Positions 1-7,530 are shown, counted from the first letter of the stretch. The stretch is 37,129 nt of DNA from Calothrix sp. MO_192.B10 (GCA_030065055.1 JASJDS010000037.1:1-37129), one strand, 5' to 3'. The notes: generated by a model from the letters alone, not told the origin. Numbers and translations: made by a program.

Positions 1-54
1 TAATTCCCGTTCAACTTCATAGCCGTGACTGGAAAAATTAGGGTAGTTCATCAT
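1..54 (-). CDS. N-terminus of a probable serine/threonine protein kinase (partial)
   Basis: Only the first 18 codons are in the window; the gene runs off the left edge on the minus strand. The reading begins Met-Met-Asn-Tyr-Pro and contains HGYEVEREL, which resembles the start of cyanobacterial Ser/Thr kinases, where a short tail leads into the first beta strand before the glycine-rich loop. Two adjacent ATG codons (minus strand, starting at 54 or 51) could begin it. It is divergent from the DUF433 gene, so 55-297 holds both promoters. The family call rests on this short stretch alone and is tentative. Confidence 0.4.
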   Translation of the reverse strand, partial: MMNYPNFSSHGYEVEREL

Positions 55-228
55 TATTTAACCTGGATTATACTAAGATTCCAACGCATAATATTTAATT
101 ATATCAGAAAAACACCAGTATAAAATGTACTTTTTGCTACCAAGAAAGAATCTGTTTTATTAGTAAGATTGTAGGCAAATTATTTCTTATAATTTACAAC
201 TTTAACCATACTCCCTGCCCTTGCCTCC

Positions 229-256
229 TTGCGTTACTAGGCTTTTCTGATAAAAT
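229..256 (+). promoter_or_regulatory. Candidate sigma-70-type promoter for the DUF433-DUF5615 pair
   Basis: TTGCGT at 229-234 and TAAAAT at 251-256 are separated by 16 bp and lie about 40 bp upstream of the first gene of the pair. This is a pattern match only. The rest of 55-297 is AT-rich with nothing else recognisable. Confidence 0.35.
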
Positions 257-297
257 AGCAAATACAGGTTTCCCGCGCATCATAAGGATTGACATCC

Positions 298-624
298 GTG
301 GTATTCAAAGACTTAGAGCAACAACTTCTTGCCCTTAGCCCTAATGAAAAAGTGCAGGTTATCCAGTTACTCGCTCAAAGTCTCACAAGCGATTGGCAAG
401 GAATTGAGAAAAACCCAGGAATTTGTGGGGGAGAGGCTTGTATTGTTAATACTCGTATTCCCGTTTGGGTGCTTGTAGAAGCTCGTAGTATTGGATATAG
501 TGATGCTGATATTTTAATAAGCTATCCAACAATCGCAGCTGCTGATTTAGCTAATGCTTGGGTATACGCAGAAGCTCACCCCCATGAAATTGAAATGGCG
601 ATTGAGCGCAATGAGGTAGCCTAG
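298..624 (+). CDS. DUF433 domain protein, probable antitoxin
   Basis: A small protein of about 108 residues whose second half (from about GICGGEACIVNTRIPVWVL to AAADLANAW) matches the DUF433 family, a helix-turn-helix-like fold that commonly precedes a DUF5615 PIN-like gene. The first 30 or so residues form an amphipathic region (LEQQLLALSPNEKVQVIQLL) like the N-termini of small antitoxins. I chose GTG at 298 because AAGGA at 284-288 sits 9 bp before it; the in-frame TTG at 289 directly abuts that AAGGA and would have no spacing. The stop is 3 bp from the start of the next gene, so the two are probably co-translated. Role by family: DNA-binding antitoxin and autorepressor of the partner nuclease; this is inferred. 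Confidence 0.8.
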   Translation: MVFKDLEQQLLALSPNEKVQVIQLLAQSLTSDWQGIEKNPGICGGEACIVNTRIPVWVLVEARSIGYSDADILISYPTIAAADLANAWVYAEAHPHEIEMAIERNEVA

Positions 625-627
625 TAG

Positions 628-969
628 ATGGCACGTTTTTACGCAGATGAGCAGTTCCCTTTTCCCGTTGTAGAATTGTTACGCACTTTGGGGCATGATG
701 TGCTGACTGTACAAGAAGCAGGCAACGCAGATAGAGGTATACCAGATGATGAAGTACTGGCATTTGCCATTAGCCAAGAACGCTCAGTGCTGACTATTAA
801 TAGAGATGATTTGATCCGCTTGCATCGTCGTAATGTCAACCATTTTGGCATTATCGTCTGTACAAACAACCGCAATTGGGAACAGTTCGCAGCACATATA
901 GATAAAGCTGTAATCGCAGAGGAAAATTTGCAAGGTAAACTAATTCGTGTGGTACGCCCTGCCAATTAA
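628..969 (+). CDS. DUF5615 PIN-like protein, probable toxin nuclease
   Basis: This 113-residue protein matches the DUF5615 family of PIN-like domains, related to VapC and Mut7-C. Acidic residues that would coordinate metal are visible near the N-terminus (FYADEQF, Asp7/Glu8), in the middle (PDDE, Asp40-Glu42) and at NRDD (Asp60-Asp61). It follows the DUF433 gene after a doubled TAG stop, with 3 bp between stop and ATG, which is the usual arrangement of this toxin-antitoxin-like pair. The expected activity is RNA cleavage restrained by the DUF433 partner, but no member is identified here by name. Length and start agree with the family. Confidence 0.8.
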   Translation: MARFYADEQFPFPVVELLRTLGHDVLTVQEAGNADRGIPDDEVLAFAISQERSVLTINRDDLIRLHRRNVNHFGIIVCTNNRNWEQFAAHIDKAVIAEENLQGKLIRVVRPAN

Positions 970-1071
970 GCTAAGTTTTGCTACAAAAATAAGAAATTAA
1001 ACCATTAGATCGGAGACAATTCAATTACTTAGCAAATTGACTCCCCTTTGAGCATATTACCAAACTAAATT

Positions 1072-1166
1072 ATGCCAAAACGCCTGCTAGTAGTAGAATC
1101 CCCCGGTAAGGTCAAAAAGCTCAGTCACATCCTGGGAACTGACTGGATTTTACGTGCCAGTTGCGG
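1072..1166 (+). pseudogene. topA: 5' fragment of DNA topoisomerase I (topA), cut by an IS607-type element
   Basis: The ATG at 1072 opens a reading of 32 residues (MPKRLLVVESPGKVKKLS, continuing through LGTDWILRASCG) that matches the start of bacterial type IA topoisomerases, including the Toprim beginning LVVESPGKVKK. In cyanobacterial TopA the next residues are typically HIREL. Here the frame instead passes at about 1166 into DNA that looks like the left end of an insertion sequence, and it soon stops. No continuation of topA appears after the element, so the rest has been deleted or moved. Because TopA is normally essential, an intact copy must be elsewhere, or this is a duplicated fragment. 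Confidence 0.75.
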
Positions 1167-1243
1167 AGGTGTAACTATTAGACTTTTTTCTAACTATACC
1201 TTGTCAAACCTAGCCAAGTATTTTATCTTGTAAATATACAGAT

Positions 1244-1891
1244 TTGGAGAGGTTGTTGGACAAGGTATATGTTACGCCCAAGGAAGCGGCTAAATTCTAC
1301 GGAGTTAGCATCACAACACTTAGAAGATGGGACAAAGAAGGAAGGCTTGACTCAATTAGAACAGAAGGTAATCAACGACGATTCTGTATCCAAGAATCGA
1401 AAAAGCCGGAAGACAAGCCCATTATCTGCTATGCAAGAGTCTCTACCCATTCCCAAAGAGATGACCTTGAAAGACAGATTGAGTTTTTACGCCAGAGCTA
1501 CCCGTCAAGCACCATTGTTAGTGAGGTTGGATCAGGACTCAATTTTAAGCGGAGAAAGTTTATCAAAGTATTGGAACAAGTATACAGGTCTGATATCTCA
1601 GCACTTGTCGTCGCTTACTCCGATAGAGCTGTTAGATTCGGCTTCCCTCTTATCGAGTGGCTGTGTAAGCAGTCAAGGGTTAAACTCGTGGTTCTCAACC
1701 AGCGTAAGCTATCTCCAGAGACAGAACTCGTTGAAGATATCTTGTCCATCCTCCATTGCTTCAGTGCAAGGTTATACGGACTCAGGAAGTACAAAAACAA
1801 AGTCACCGCATATATTCAAAACAAAACCTCGGAACCAGACGAAGAAGTTGACACCCAACAGTGTCAAGAAGTTACGGGTGTTTCCCTGTAA
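1244..1891 (+). CDS. tnpA: IS607-type transposase TnpA (MerR-like HTH plus serine recombinase)
   Basis: Residues 9-50 form a MerR-type winged helix (VTPKEAAKFYGVS, then TLRRWDKEGRL and RRF). Residues 60-190 form a serine recombinase catalytic domain with the YARVST motif, nucleophile Ser67, and a conserved Arg/Asp pair (SDRAVRFGF). This architecture is specific to IS607-family TnpA, which excises and integrates DNA through a serine-linked intermediate. The length (215 aa) is normal. The start is uncertain: TTG at 1244, 1253 and 1256 are all in frame and a GGAGAGG lies at 1246-1252, so initiation at 1256 is also possible. The 3' end overlaps the beginning of tnpB in another frame, as is usual in this family. 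Confidence 0.85.
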   Translation: MERLLDKVYVTPKEAAKFYGVSITTLRRWDKEGRLDSIRTEGNQRRFCIQESKKPEDKPIICYARVSTHSQRDDLERQIEFLRQSYPSSTIVSEVGSGLNFKRRKFIKVLEQVYRSDISALVVAYSDRAVRFGFPLIEWLCKQSRVKLVVLNQRKLSPETELVEDILSILHCFSARLYGLRKYKNKVTAYIQNKTSEPDEEVDTQQCQEVTGVSL

Positions 1892-2012
1892 GGAATTGCA
1901 CCGCATCTGGAAGCAATGGTTAAATGCTTACCGATGGGTATACAACTGGACAATTGCAACTTTAAAATCTGGTTCTAAATCATCAGCCTACGACTTACAG
2001 AAACCACTTTAA
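1848..2012 (+). pseudogene. tnpB: Truncated TnpB (N-terminal fragment only)
   Basis: In the frame overlapping the 3' end of tnpA, the sequence KKLRVFPCKELHRIWKQW followed by NAYRWVYNWTI is the typical N-terminus of TnpB, the RNA-guided nuclease of IS605/IS607 elements. A TTG at 1848 could start it. The frame ends at a TAA at 2012 after about 54 codons, whereas intact TnpB has roughly 350-450 residues. The RuvC motifs and zinc finger are absent and no continuation is seen downstream, so this is a deletion remnant. Confidence 0.75.
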
Positions 2013-2053
2013 ACACGGGTTTAATGAGGCAACGGCGAGTGAGACGGGAAACT

Positions 2054-2164
2054 CCGTTCGCGTAAGCGTCTCCCTTTGGGAGAAGACGAATAAAACCGTC
2101 CTTGTGTAGTTGATTTTGGATTTAGCCCTAACTTCAGCGTTAGCGAAGCCATGCCGAAGGCTAT
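2054..2164. repeat. Cyanobacterial palindromic interspersed repeats
   Basis: Two short GC-rich palindromic segments occur here. One is at about 2055-2088 (CGCGTAAGCG, then TCTCCC-TTTG-GGAGA). The other is at 2131-2164 (AGCGTTAGCG, then GCCATGCCGAAGGCTA). They resemble the GC-rich repeat at 37030-37099 and the 31 bp hairpin units at 34091-34152. They sit where the IS607 remnant meets the NTF2-like gene tail, so they may mark the site of the rearrangement. Confidence 0.5.
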
Positions 2165-2167
2165 AGC

Positions 2168-2287
2168 AAGTTGGGGTACTTCACTTGGTCAGGTGCTGCA
2201 CTGTTCACTTTTGAGGAAGGGAAAGTAACTGATTTATGGATTCTTGGGGATTTGAAGTCACTAGAAAGACAGTTGAAAGAAAAATAG
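2168..2287 (+). pseudogene. 3' remnant of an NTF2/SnoaL-like ester cyclase gene
   Basis: The frame ending at TAG 2285-2287 reads WSGAALFTFEEGKVTDLW then ILGDLKSLERQLKEK. This looks like the last beta strand and C-terminal tail of a SnoaL/NTF2-like ester cyclase, where FxxGKI...W-x-x-GD is typical. No upstream portion is present; the 5' side is replaced by palindromic repeats and the IS607 remnant. It overlaps the first 17 codons of tsaB in a different frame. The identification is from motif memory over about 36 residues. Confidence 0.55.
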
Positions 2288-2931
2288 AAGCATCCACAAA
2301 ATATGGTTTGGCTCTACATACCACCACCCCTGAATTAGGTTTGGCAATAAGTAACTTTGGTGGAGAAATACGTTCTGATGTCTGGAATTTAGAACGTCAG
2401 GTATCCAGTTTATTGCATCAATATTTGATTGAGTTTATTCAACCGCAAACTTGGACTGATTTAGGATTTATTGCGGTAGCCAAAGGACCTGGTGGTTTTA
2501 CTGGGACTCGGATTGGTGTTGTAGCTGCCCGTACTTTAGGACAACAACTAGATATTCCCGTATTTGCAATTTCTACTTTAGCTGCTGTGGCTCATTCAGA
2601 GCTAGAAAATAGGGAACAGGAAATAGGGCATAGGGCAATCGCAGTGCAAATGCCAGCACAAAGAGGTCAAGTCTTTGGGGCAATTTATCAACTCACCCCA
2701 AATGGCTCTGAGCTAAATATATTAGTACCAGATACAGTGTTTACCCCAGAAATATGGCAAGAAAAGTTGGCTAGTTGGCACACTGAATATGAGTTAATTG
2801 AAGCCAAATCTGGTTTGGCGGCAACCGTTAACAGTATGTTGAAACTAGCATATTTAGATTGGTATTTGGGTAAACGTCCCGATTGGTCAGAGGCTTCCCC
2901 TTATTATGGACAGCATCCAGTAAATATATGA
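2236..2931 (+). CDS. tsaB: tRNA threonylcarbamoyladenosine biosynthesis protein TsaB
   Basis: TsaB is the catalytically inactive ASKHA-fold partner of TsaD in making t6A37 on ANN-decoding tRNAs in the cytoplasm. The sequence has the family start (KYGLALHTTTPELGLAIS, from residue 22) and the signature KGPGGFTGTRIG (83-94), followed by AARTLGQQLDIPVF. Length 231 aa is normal for the family once the N-terminal extension is discounted. The only in-frame ATG is at 2236, giving about 20 extra residues that overlap the tail of the ester cyclase remnant. No ATG, GTG or TTG lies nearer the conserved start. This suggests either that the native start was altered by the nearby rearrangement or that a non-standard codon is used. 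No TsaD or TsaE gene is adjacent. Confidence 0.9.
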   Translation: MDSWGFEVTRKTVERKIEASTKYGLALHTTTPELGLAISNFGGEIRSDVWNLERQVSSLLHQYLIEFIQPQTWTDLGFIAVAKGPGGFTGTRIGVVAARTLGQQLDIPVFAISTLAAVAHSELENREQEIGHRAIAVQMPAQRGQVFGAIYQLTPNGSELNILVPDTVFTPEIWQEKLASWHTEYELIEAKSGLAATVNSMLKLAYLDWYLGKRPDWSEASPYYGQHPVNI

Positions 2932-2952
2932 GGTTTTGTATTACGTAAATCT

Positions 2953-3031
2953 TCTGGAAGTCCCTAAGGCTCCGCCGACCGTAGAAGACGGCAGAACCAC
3001 CGAGACTGCATTTCCAGCTAGAAACTGGAAA
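2953..3031. repeat. Dispersed repeat with a TTTCCAG hairpin
   Basis: The 158 bp gap between tsaB and the J-domain gene begins with TCTGGAAGTCCCTAA (2953-2967), a 15-mer repeated exactly at 9539-9553. It ends with TTTCCAG-N7-CTGGAAA (3011-3031). The middle is GC-richer than its surroundings (GGCTCCGCCGACCG). This looks like a dispersed non-coding repeat; a role as transcript end between the convergent genes is possible but there is no clear T-tract. Confidence 0.45.
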
Positions 3032-3089
3032 CAAGAGTATGTAAGGATTTGGGCATTAAGTTTTCGCTCACAACCCATAACTCAATAAT

Positions 3090-4133
3090 TCAAAATATGA
3101 CAAACTCTTCCACATCAGCAAGCATTTCCGCCAATAAATCTTCCACTGCCTCTCTACCCATCTGATGCATGGCTTCAGGACCTTGGAGAAACTCTTTAAT
3201 GGTCATTTTCTTGTCCCGAAAGTCCTTGACAAAATCCCGGATAGAAGAAATCACCCGCACCTCTCCTTCTACCTGTGACAACATTTGAGCAATAGGATCA
3301 ATGCCAACTTTTATCGCTTTGCGGTAGTCAGAAACCATAGCTCCTTCTGGAGTTCTTTTCACCAGCCTGAGTTCTCGCTTCAAATTTTCATACTGAGTTT
3401 TCAGGAATTCATTTTCCCGTTCTAGACGATTATATTTGCGGGTTAAATCATCTTCACTATTATTATCAATCTCTTCCCCTGCTTGATGTTGACGCTCGAT
3501 TTCTAATAATCGGGCTAAATCACCTTCTTGGTAAGCTTTATTAATTTCTTTCATCAATTCTGTATGATGAACCTGAGTTTCGCTGTCTGTTACCTTATCT
3601 GGGTGAAAGATTTCAGCTAACCTGAGAAATGCCTGGCGAACTTGTCTTGCCGATTCACTTCTCCCTTTGTTTTCACTACTTTCTGCCAATTCCTCTGCTT
3701 CTGATTCATGCTGGTGGTAACTTTGTTGACCATTACAGAAAAAATTCTCCTCTTGCTTTTGTTCTTCAAATAGTTCGTCTAGTTCTTCCTCGTCAATTGG
3801 ATGCTGTGTGGGAGTAATAATCCCTGCCATCTGTAGGTTACGGTAAATCTCTTCAATCTCTTTCTTTGTTTGTTTGCCAAACTTTCTAGTACAGAAAATT
3901 TCCTCAAATAGGGCGTGTATTTCTTGGTCAAGAGCCGCTACCTTTTTAAAGGTAGAATTACCCTTCTCAAATATCTCCGTAGCCAAAGAACGCATTTGTT
4001 CGACAAAGTTATTCAGTTCGGTCTGCTTTCTTTTTATTTGCTTTAACAACCATTGATGCTCTTTCTCTTCAGCCTCTATACGGAGGTGGAGGGATGAAAG
4101 AGCTAGGGAAGAAGATGAGGTAGTTAGAGGCAT
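3090..4133 (-). CDS. J-domain coiled-coil protein
   Basis: A 347-residue, highly charged, cytoplasmic protein with no signal or membrane segment. Residues 10-100 and 225-260 are predicted coiled coil (for example KEHQWLLKQIKRKQTEL and RLERENEFLKTQYENLKREL). Between them a J-domain-like segment carries the HPD tripeptide (177-179, in AEIFHPDKV), preceded by helix II (RQVRQAFLRL) and followed by helix III with INKAYQEGD. HPD is the residue set through which J-proteins stimulate Hsp70 ATPase, so it probably recruits a DnaK to some substrate. No G/F-rich or zinc-finger region is present, so it is not DnaJ itself. It is a single gene convergent with tsaB. The specific substrate cannot be read from the sequence. 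Confidence 0.7.
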   Translation of the reverse strand: MPLTTSSSSLALSSLHLRIEAEEKEHQWLLKQIKRKQTELNNFVEQMRSLATEIFEKGNSTFKKVAALDQEIHALFEEIFCTRKFGKQTKKEIEEIYRNLQMAGIITPTQHPIDEEELDELFEEQKQEENFFCNGQQSYHQHESEAEELAESSENKGRSESARQVRQAFLRLAEIFHPDKVTDSETQVHHTELMKEINKAYQEGDLARLLEIERQHQAGEEIDNNSEDDLTRKYNRLERENEFLKTQYENLKRELRLVKRTPEGAMVSDYRKAIKVGIDPIAQMLSQVEGEVRVISSIRDFVKDFRDKKMTIKEFLQGPEAMHQMGREAVEDLLAEMLADVEEFVIF

Positions 4134-4800
4134 AAAAAAGTTAGGTAGTGTGACATTAAAAGCGATCGCGGAGGATTAGGCAAGACAATATCTGATCTAG
4201 ATCAATTTAAAGCACTAAAAAGCACTAAATATTGTTAGGTTCAGTCATATATCTCACTTCACCTTACTACTTTTTACTACTTTCTCCTCTATTGGCAAAT
4301 ACCTAATTCCTGAGGATTAAGAAATTGATTAAATACTTTCTAATGCTGCATCAAAAAATGTACTCTTACAGCCTTAACTAATCAAAAAAATAATTTTGTC
4401 AATACCCTGCCAGAAATATTTTAATTTTTGTAAATAAAATGCCCTGCGATTAATGTTAATAAATATTAAATCACTTCTTAACAGGATATTGTATTATTTG
4501 TAGTTAAATTTTATTTTACGTAAATATTAGCTTTTTACCGTATATTTTATTTTCAGTGCATAAATAACCCACCATAAAGCATCATACTACAAGACTCAAA
4601 TCCTGTAAATTCGTCAATAGTTGAGATTGTTGTCAATAATTTCGATATTAATTAAGTAATGTAACTATATTTTATGATTTGTAAATACATATATTTCATA
4701 GTACATCGCTTAAATATTAGAACAAGTTATTAATGGGATAAAGTACCGATAAATTTGGGGAAAGTCATAAGCTGCGGGAGCATTTAACTTATATATTCAT
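4134..4800. other. AT-rich intergenic region without recognisable genes
   Basis: About 670 bp between the start of the J-domain gene and the end of the truncated MscS-like gene. It contains one HIP1 octamer (4162-4169) and a short direct repeat (AAAGCACTAA twice near 4210-4226). I see no convincing ORF, RNA gene or terminator. The promoter of the J-domain gene presumably lies at its left edge. Confidence 0.5.
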
Positions 4801-4842
4801 TTGGCATTGGTTAATTGCTACAACTCTTGTCACTTCTTCCGC

Positions 4843-5589
4843 TCAAACCCTCTTCCTTCTGATTTGCTGTTGTGCATTAAAAATGCACAACAGCTTACCC
4901 TTCGAGCTGGCTCTGTCAAGGGAAACGCTACAGGAGCAAAATTTTTTGGTCTGTGCAGCAATGGAAACTGGCTGGGGTTGATTTTGTCTTGAACGTCGCC
5001 ACAGGTAACAAACCCCCCAACTGATGAAAATAAGACCCGCTCCTGTTCCAGCTGCAATTACACCTTGGCGTAATAAAAAACGAGGCTGTCTTTCTTGTTT
5101 GGCTGTTTGCAAACGTTGTTCTAGTAAATCCTGAATTTCTCTAGCAAAACTATCAGTATTGAAGCTTTGCGCTCCCATATCTTGTTCAGAGAAAGTTACC
5201 AAATATTTACCGTTGATATTAATCTCTTTCGAGCCATTTACCGTTTTTATTTGTATATCCAGTCCTCGATCTGGATTACTCAGATAATTGCTCTGAATTT
5301 TAGTGAGATTGTCTTGGATTGTATCTAGCCTATTGGGGAGATTTTCTTTGGTGGAAGTGACTTGAAATAAGGGTCTACCATCCAAATAAACCCAACCTGT
5401 GACCATTTTGCGTGCTGAGTCACTGATCCTCAAAGATGGTGCTTGCAAGTTGGGGAAGGGAAAAATTGCATTCTGTGCTGTAGCTTTTGATACTACTCCA
5501 ATAGCGATCGCCATTGTAGAAAATGTTATCACCAAAAATCGAGAGCGCAATCCATACCTCCTATCTGAATGAAGATGATTTTTAATCAA
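4843..5589 (-). pseudogene. Truncated MscS-like membrane protein (N-terminal domain only)
   Basis: The 248-residue reading has a signal peptide (hydrophobic 18-38, ending ATAQN), a periplasmic domain with YLDGRPLFQVTS and ININGKYLVTF, and the segment AKQERQPRFLLRQG before one membrane helix (about 189-208, GVIAAGTGAGLIFISWGVCYL). This is the usual N-terminal part of cyanobacterial mechanosensitive channel (MscS) proteins of roughly 500 residues or more, in which the pore and beta domain should follow. Here the frame instead passes into about 40 unrelated residues (KKFCSCSVSLDRASSKGKLL) and reads through a 13 bp-arm inverted repeat at 4866-4894 before stopping. I therefore call it a 3'-truncated gene. 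It might still make a small exported membrane protein. Family identity is from motif memory. Confidence 0.55.
4866..4894. repeat. Perfect inverted repeat, 13 bp arms
   Basis: GCTGTTGTGCATT and its exact complement flank a 3 bp loop. No T-tract follows on either strand, so a simple intrinsic terminator is unlikely. It lies inside the foreign 3' part of the truncated MscS-like gene and may derive from the element that broke it. Confidence 0.7.
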
Positions 5590-5682
5590 TCCCTTCTAAG
5601 TTGTCAGATTAATCACCAAAAACCTATCTATCTAAAGTCCAGATTTTTTTAAGATTTGCGTCAAAATTAATGGGACAAAGCA

Positions 5683-6501
5683 CTAGTAACTAATCCAATC
5701 GCTCCAACTACCTGCATATAATTTCGCGCCCCCAATCCCAGCTAATTCTAGGGAGAGTAAGTTGACACAAGCAGTTACCCCAGAGCCACAATAAACCATA
5801 ATTTCTTCTGCTGTTTCCATCTCTAACCAGCGTTGGCGTTGCTCTTGGGGAGAAAGGAGATAACCTTGGGAGTCTGTCACTTGTTTCCAAGGATAGTTAA
5901 CTGCACCAGGAATATGCCCAGCAACTTTATCAATGGGTTCGCGAATACCTGCATAGCGATCGCTATCTCTTGAATCTACTAACACAACTCCTGGTAAATC
6001 CTTGCGATTTTTGACTATTTCCCGATCTACAACCATTTGCTGATTGATTTGGGGAATAAAATTACCAGGATGGGGAGGGGGAATTACATCCGTTACCTCA
6101 TATCCGGCTTGTAGCCATGCATTAAACCCACCATCTAGCACTGCGACTCGCTCATGTCCCAAGTAGCGTAAAAGCCACCACAAACGGGATGCAAATGCCT
6201 GACGGGAATCATCGTAAGCCACAATCAAAGTTTGTTGCCACTGTACCCCCATAGCTGATAATTTCTGGGCAAACAATTGAGGATCGGGTAATGGATGCCT
6301 ACCTCCATGTTCCCTCACAGGACTGGAAAGATCCCGATTTAAGTTCAGATAATAGGCTCCAGGAATATGGCTGGTTTGGTACTGTTGTTGTCCTAAATCT
6401 GGTTCAGCCAGGGAAAAGCGACAATCTGCGATCGCAATTTGCGAATCTTCTAAATGTTCTTTTAACCAATCGCAACTAACCAAGAAATGATTATTAGTCA
6501 T
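5683..6501 (-). CDS. Two-domain rhodanese, probable 3-mercaptopyruvate/thiosulfate sulfurtransferase
   Basis: A 272-residue cytoplasmic enzyme made of two rhodanese domains. The N-terminal one (about 5-135) has HIPGAYYLNLNRDLS and GHERVAVLDGGFNAW and lacks a catalytic Cys. The C-terminal one (about 150-272) has VLVDSRDSDRYAG, GHIPGAVNYPW and the active-site loop CGSGVTA with Cys238. A CGSGVT loop is characteristic of mercaptopyruvate-type sulfurtransferases, whereas classical rhodanese has CRKGVT. It transfers sulfane sulfur from a donor to a thiophilic acceptor, by way of a persulfide on Cys238. It is divergent from the MnmD-like gene with 60 bp between the two starts. Which donor is used in vivo cannot be told from sequence. 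Confidence 0.9.
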   Translation of the reverse strand: MTNNHFLVSCDWLKEHLEDSQIAIADCRFSLAEPDLGQQQYQTSHIPGAYYLNLNRDLSSPVREHGGRHPLPDPQLFAQKLSAMGVQWQQTLIVAYDDSRQAFASRLWWLLRYLGHERVAVLDGGFNAWLQAGYEVTDVIPPPHPGNFIPQINQQMVVDREIVKNRKDLPGVVLVDSRDSDRYAGIREPIDKVAGHIPGAVNYPWKQVTDSQGYLLSPQEQRQRWLEMETAEEIMVYCGSGVTACVNLLSLELAGIGGAKLYAGSWSDWISY

Positions 6502-6561
6502 ATGTGATAACTCGTTATTGTTAATTAATAATTGAAAGCATGAAAATTATAGTCATAATTT

Positions 6562-7464
6562 ATGATTAATCCAGGCAACTTTGTCCCCCAAATCACAGCA
6601 GATGGTTCTTTTACTTTCTTCTCCCAAGAGTTTGGCGAGCATTTTCATAGCCATTATGGAGCACGTCAAGAAAGCTTTTTAAAGTTTGCTGCCCCTACAC
6701 AATTATCTTTAAAAGCAAAAAAACAGGTAGTTAACCTGTTAGATGTTTGTTATGGACTAGGATACAACACCGCCGCAGCTTTAGAAACAATTTGGTCGGT
6801 AAATCCTAATTGTCATGTGGAATTAATTGGTTTAGAAATCAATGCGTCTGTGGCTGAAAGTGCAATTAAACATCATCTTTTTGATACCTGGAACAGTGAA
6901 TATCAAGATATTTTGCAACAATTGGCTTTTACGCAACAAGTCCAAACCAATCGCCTGACGGCAAAATTATTAATTGGCGATGCTCGCAATCTAATTGAGA
7001 GGGTGCAGAATTCAGGTTTTCTCGCTGATGCAATTTTTCTCGATCCCTTTTCACCACCTCAGTGTCCCCAATTATGGACTCTTGAATTTATTAGACAAGT
7101 AGCTCTGTGTTTACACAGTGATGGCTTACTGGCAACTTACTCCTGTGCAGCAGCTGTGCGTACTGCTCTAATTGTTGCTGGTTTAACCATCGCTTCCACC
7201 CCTCCTGTAGGCAGACGCACCCCTGGCACTATTGCCGCATGGGAGTCAAAACAAAATACTAACCTATGTAATCTCTCAAATTTATTTCTGCCCCTTTCAC
7301 AACCAGAACAAGAGCACTTACTTACCCGTGCCGCAGTTCCCTATCGCGATCCTCAATTAAAGGATTCCCCAGAAATAATTATCAACAGACGAACCCAAGA
7401 ACAAAAAGCCTCTTGTTTAGAACCTACTTCCCATTGGCGAAAGCGATGGCTGATCAAAAATTAG
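6562..7464 (+). CDS. MnmD-like tRNA 5-methylaminomethyl-2-thiouridine methyltransferase
   Basis: This 300-residue protein matches the methyltransferase half of MnmC (DUF752/MnmD). It has a Rossmann SAM-binding motif (LLDVCYGLGYNT, 59-70), the acidic end of strand 2 (ELIGLEIN), and the family motif DAIFLDPFSPPQCPQLW (156-172), followed by LATYSCAAAVR and GLTI...VGRRTPGT. The FAD-dependent oxidoreductase half of MnmC is absent, as in the stand-alone MnmD enzymes of plants and many bacteria. The predicted reaction is the last methylation of the wobble uridine 34 side chain in certain tRNAs. The C-terminal segment (YRDP...EPTSHWRKRW) is conserved in cyanobacterial versions as far as I recall. Both the N-terminus and the length look complete. 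Confidence 0.82.
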   Translation: MINPGNFVPQITADGSFTFFSQEFGEHFHSHYGARQESFLKFAAPTQLSLKAKKQVVNLLDVCYGLGYNTAAALETIWSVNPNCHVELIGLEINASVAESAIKHHLFDTWNSEYQDILQQLAFTQQVQTNRLTAKLLIGDARNLIERVQNSGFLADAIFLDPFSPPQCPQLWTLEFIRQVALCLHSDGLLATYSCAAAVRTALIVAGLTIASTPPVGRRTPGTIAAWESKQNTNLCNLSNLFLPLSQPEQEHLLTRAAVPYRDPQLKDSPEIIINRRTQEQKASCLEPTSHWRKRWLIKN

Positions 7465-7530
7465 GCTTTGAGGTGGATATCTTCACAACTATATGTTTGA
7501 GAAATACAATCCTCTCCCTTTTCCCAGATT

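Larger units (their letters stand above)
1167..2131 (+). mobile_element. Remnant IS607-family element (serine-recombinase tnpA plus truncated tnpB)
   Basis: The element lies between the topA fragment and an NTF2-like gene tail. It holds a complete-looking tnpA of the MerR-HTH/serine-recombinase type and the start of tnpB, the usual IS607 order. The left boundary is placed where topA homology ends, next to a GG (TGCGG/AGGTG), in keeping with the known lack of target-site duplication in IS607 elements. The right boundary is uncertain: most of tnpB and the expected omega-RNA end are missing, and palindromic repeats occupy 2054-2164. It is therefore probably not autonomous for TnpB functions. Confidence 0.7.

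Noticed and set aside
289-297. TTG at 289 as the DUF433 start
   Set aside because: It abuts the AAGGA with no spacing; GTG at 298 has a 9 bp spacing.
639-965. 108-codon minus-strand ORF over the DUF5615 gene
   Set aside because: Exact shadow of the DUF5615 coding region.
1269-2012. A 247-codon open frame overlapping tnpA
   Set aside because: Only its last 54 codons resemble TnpB; the rest is the shadow of tnpA in another frame.
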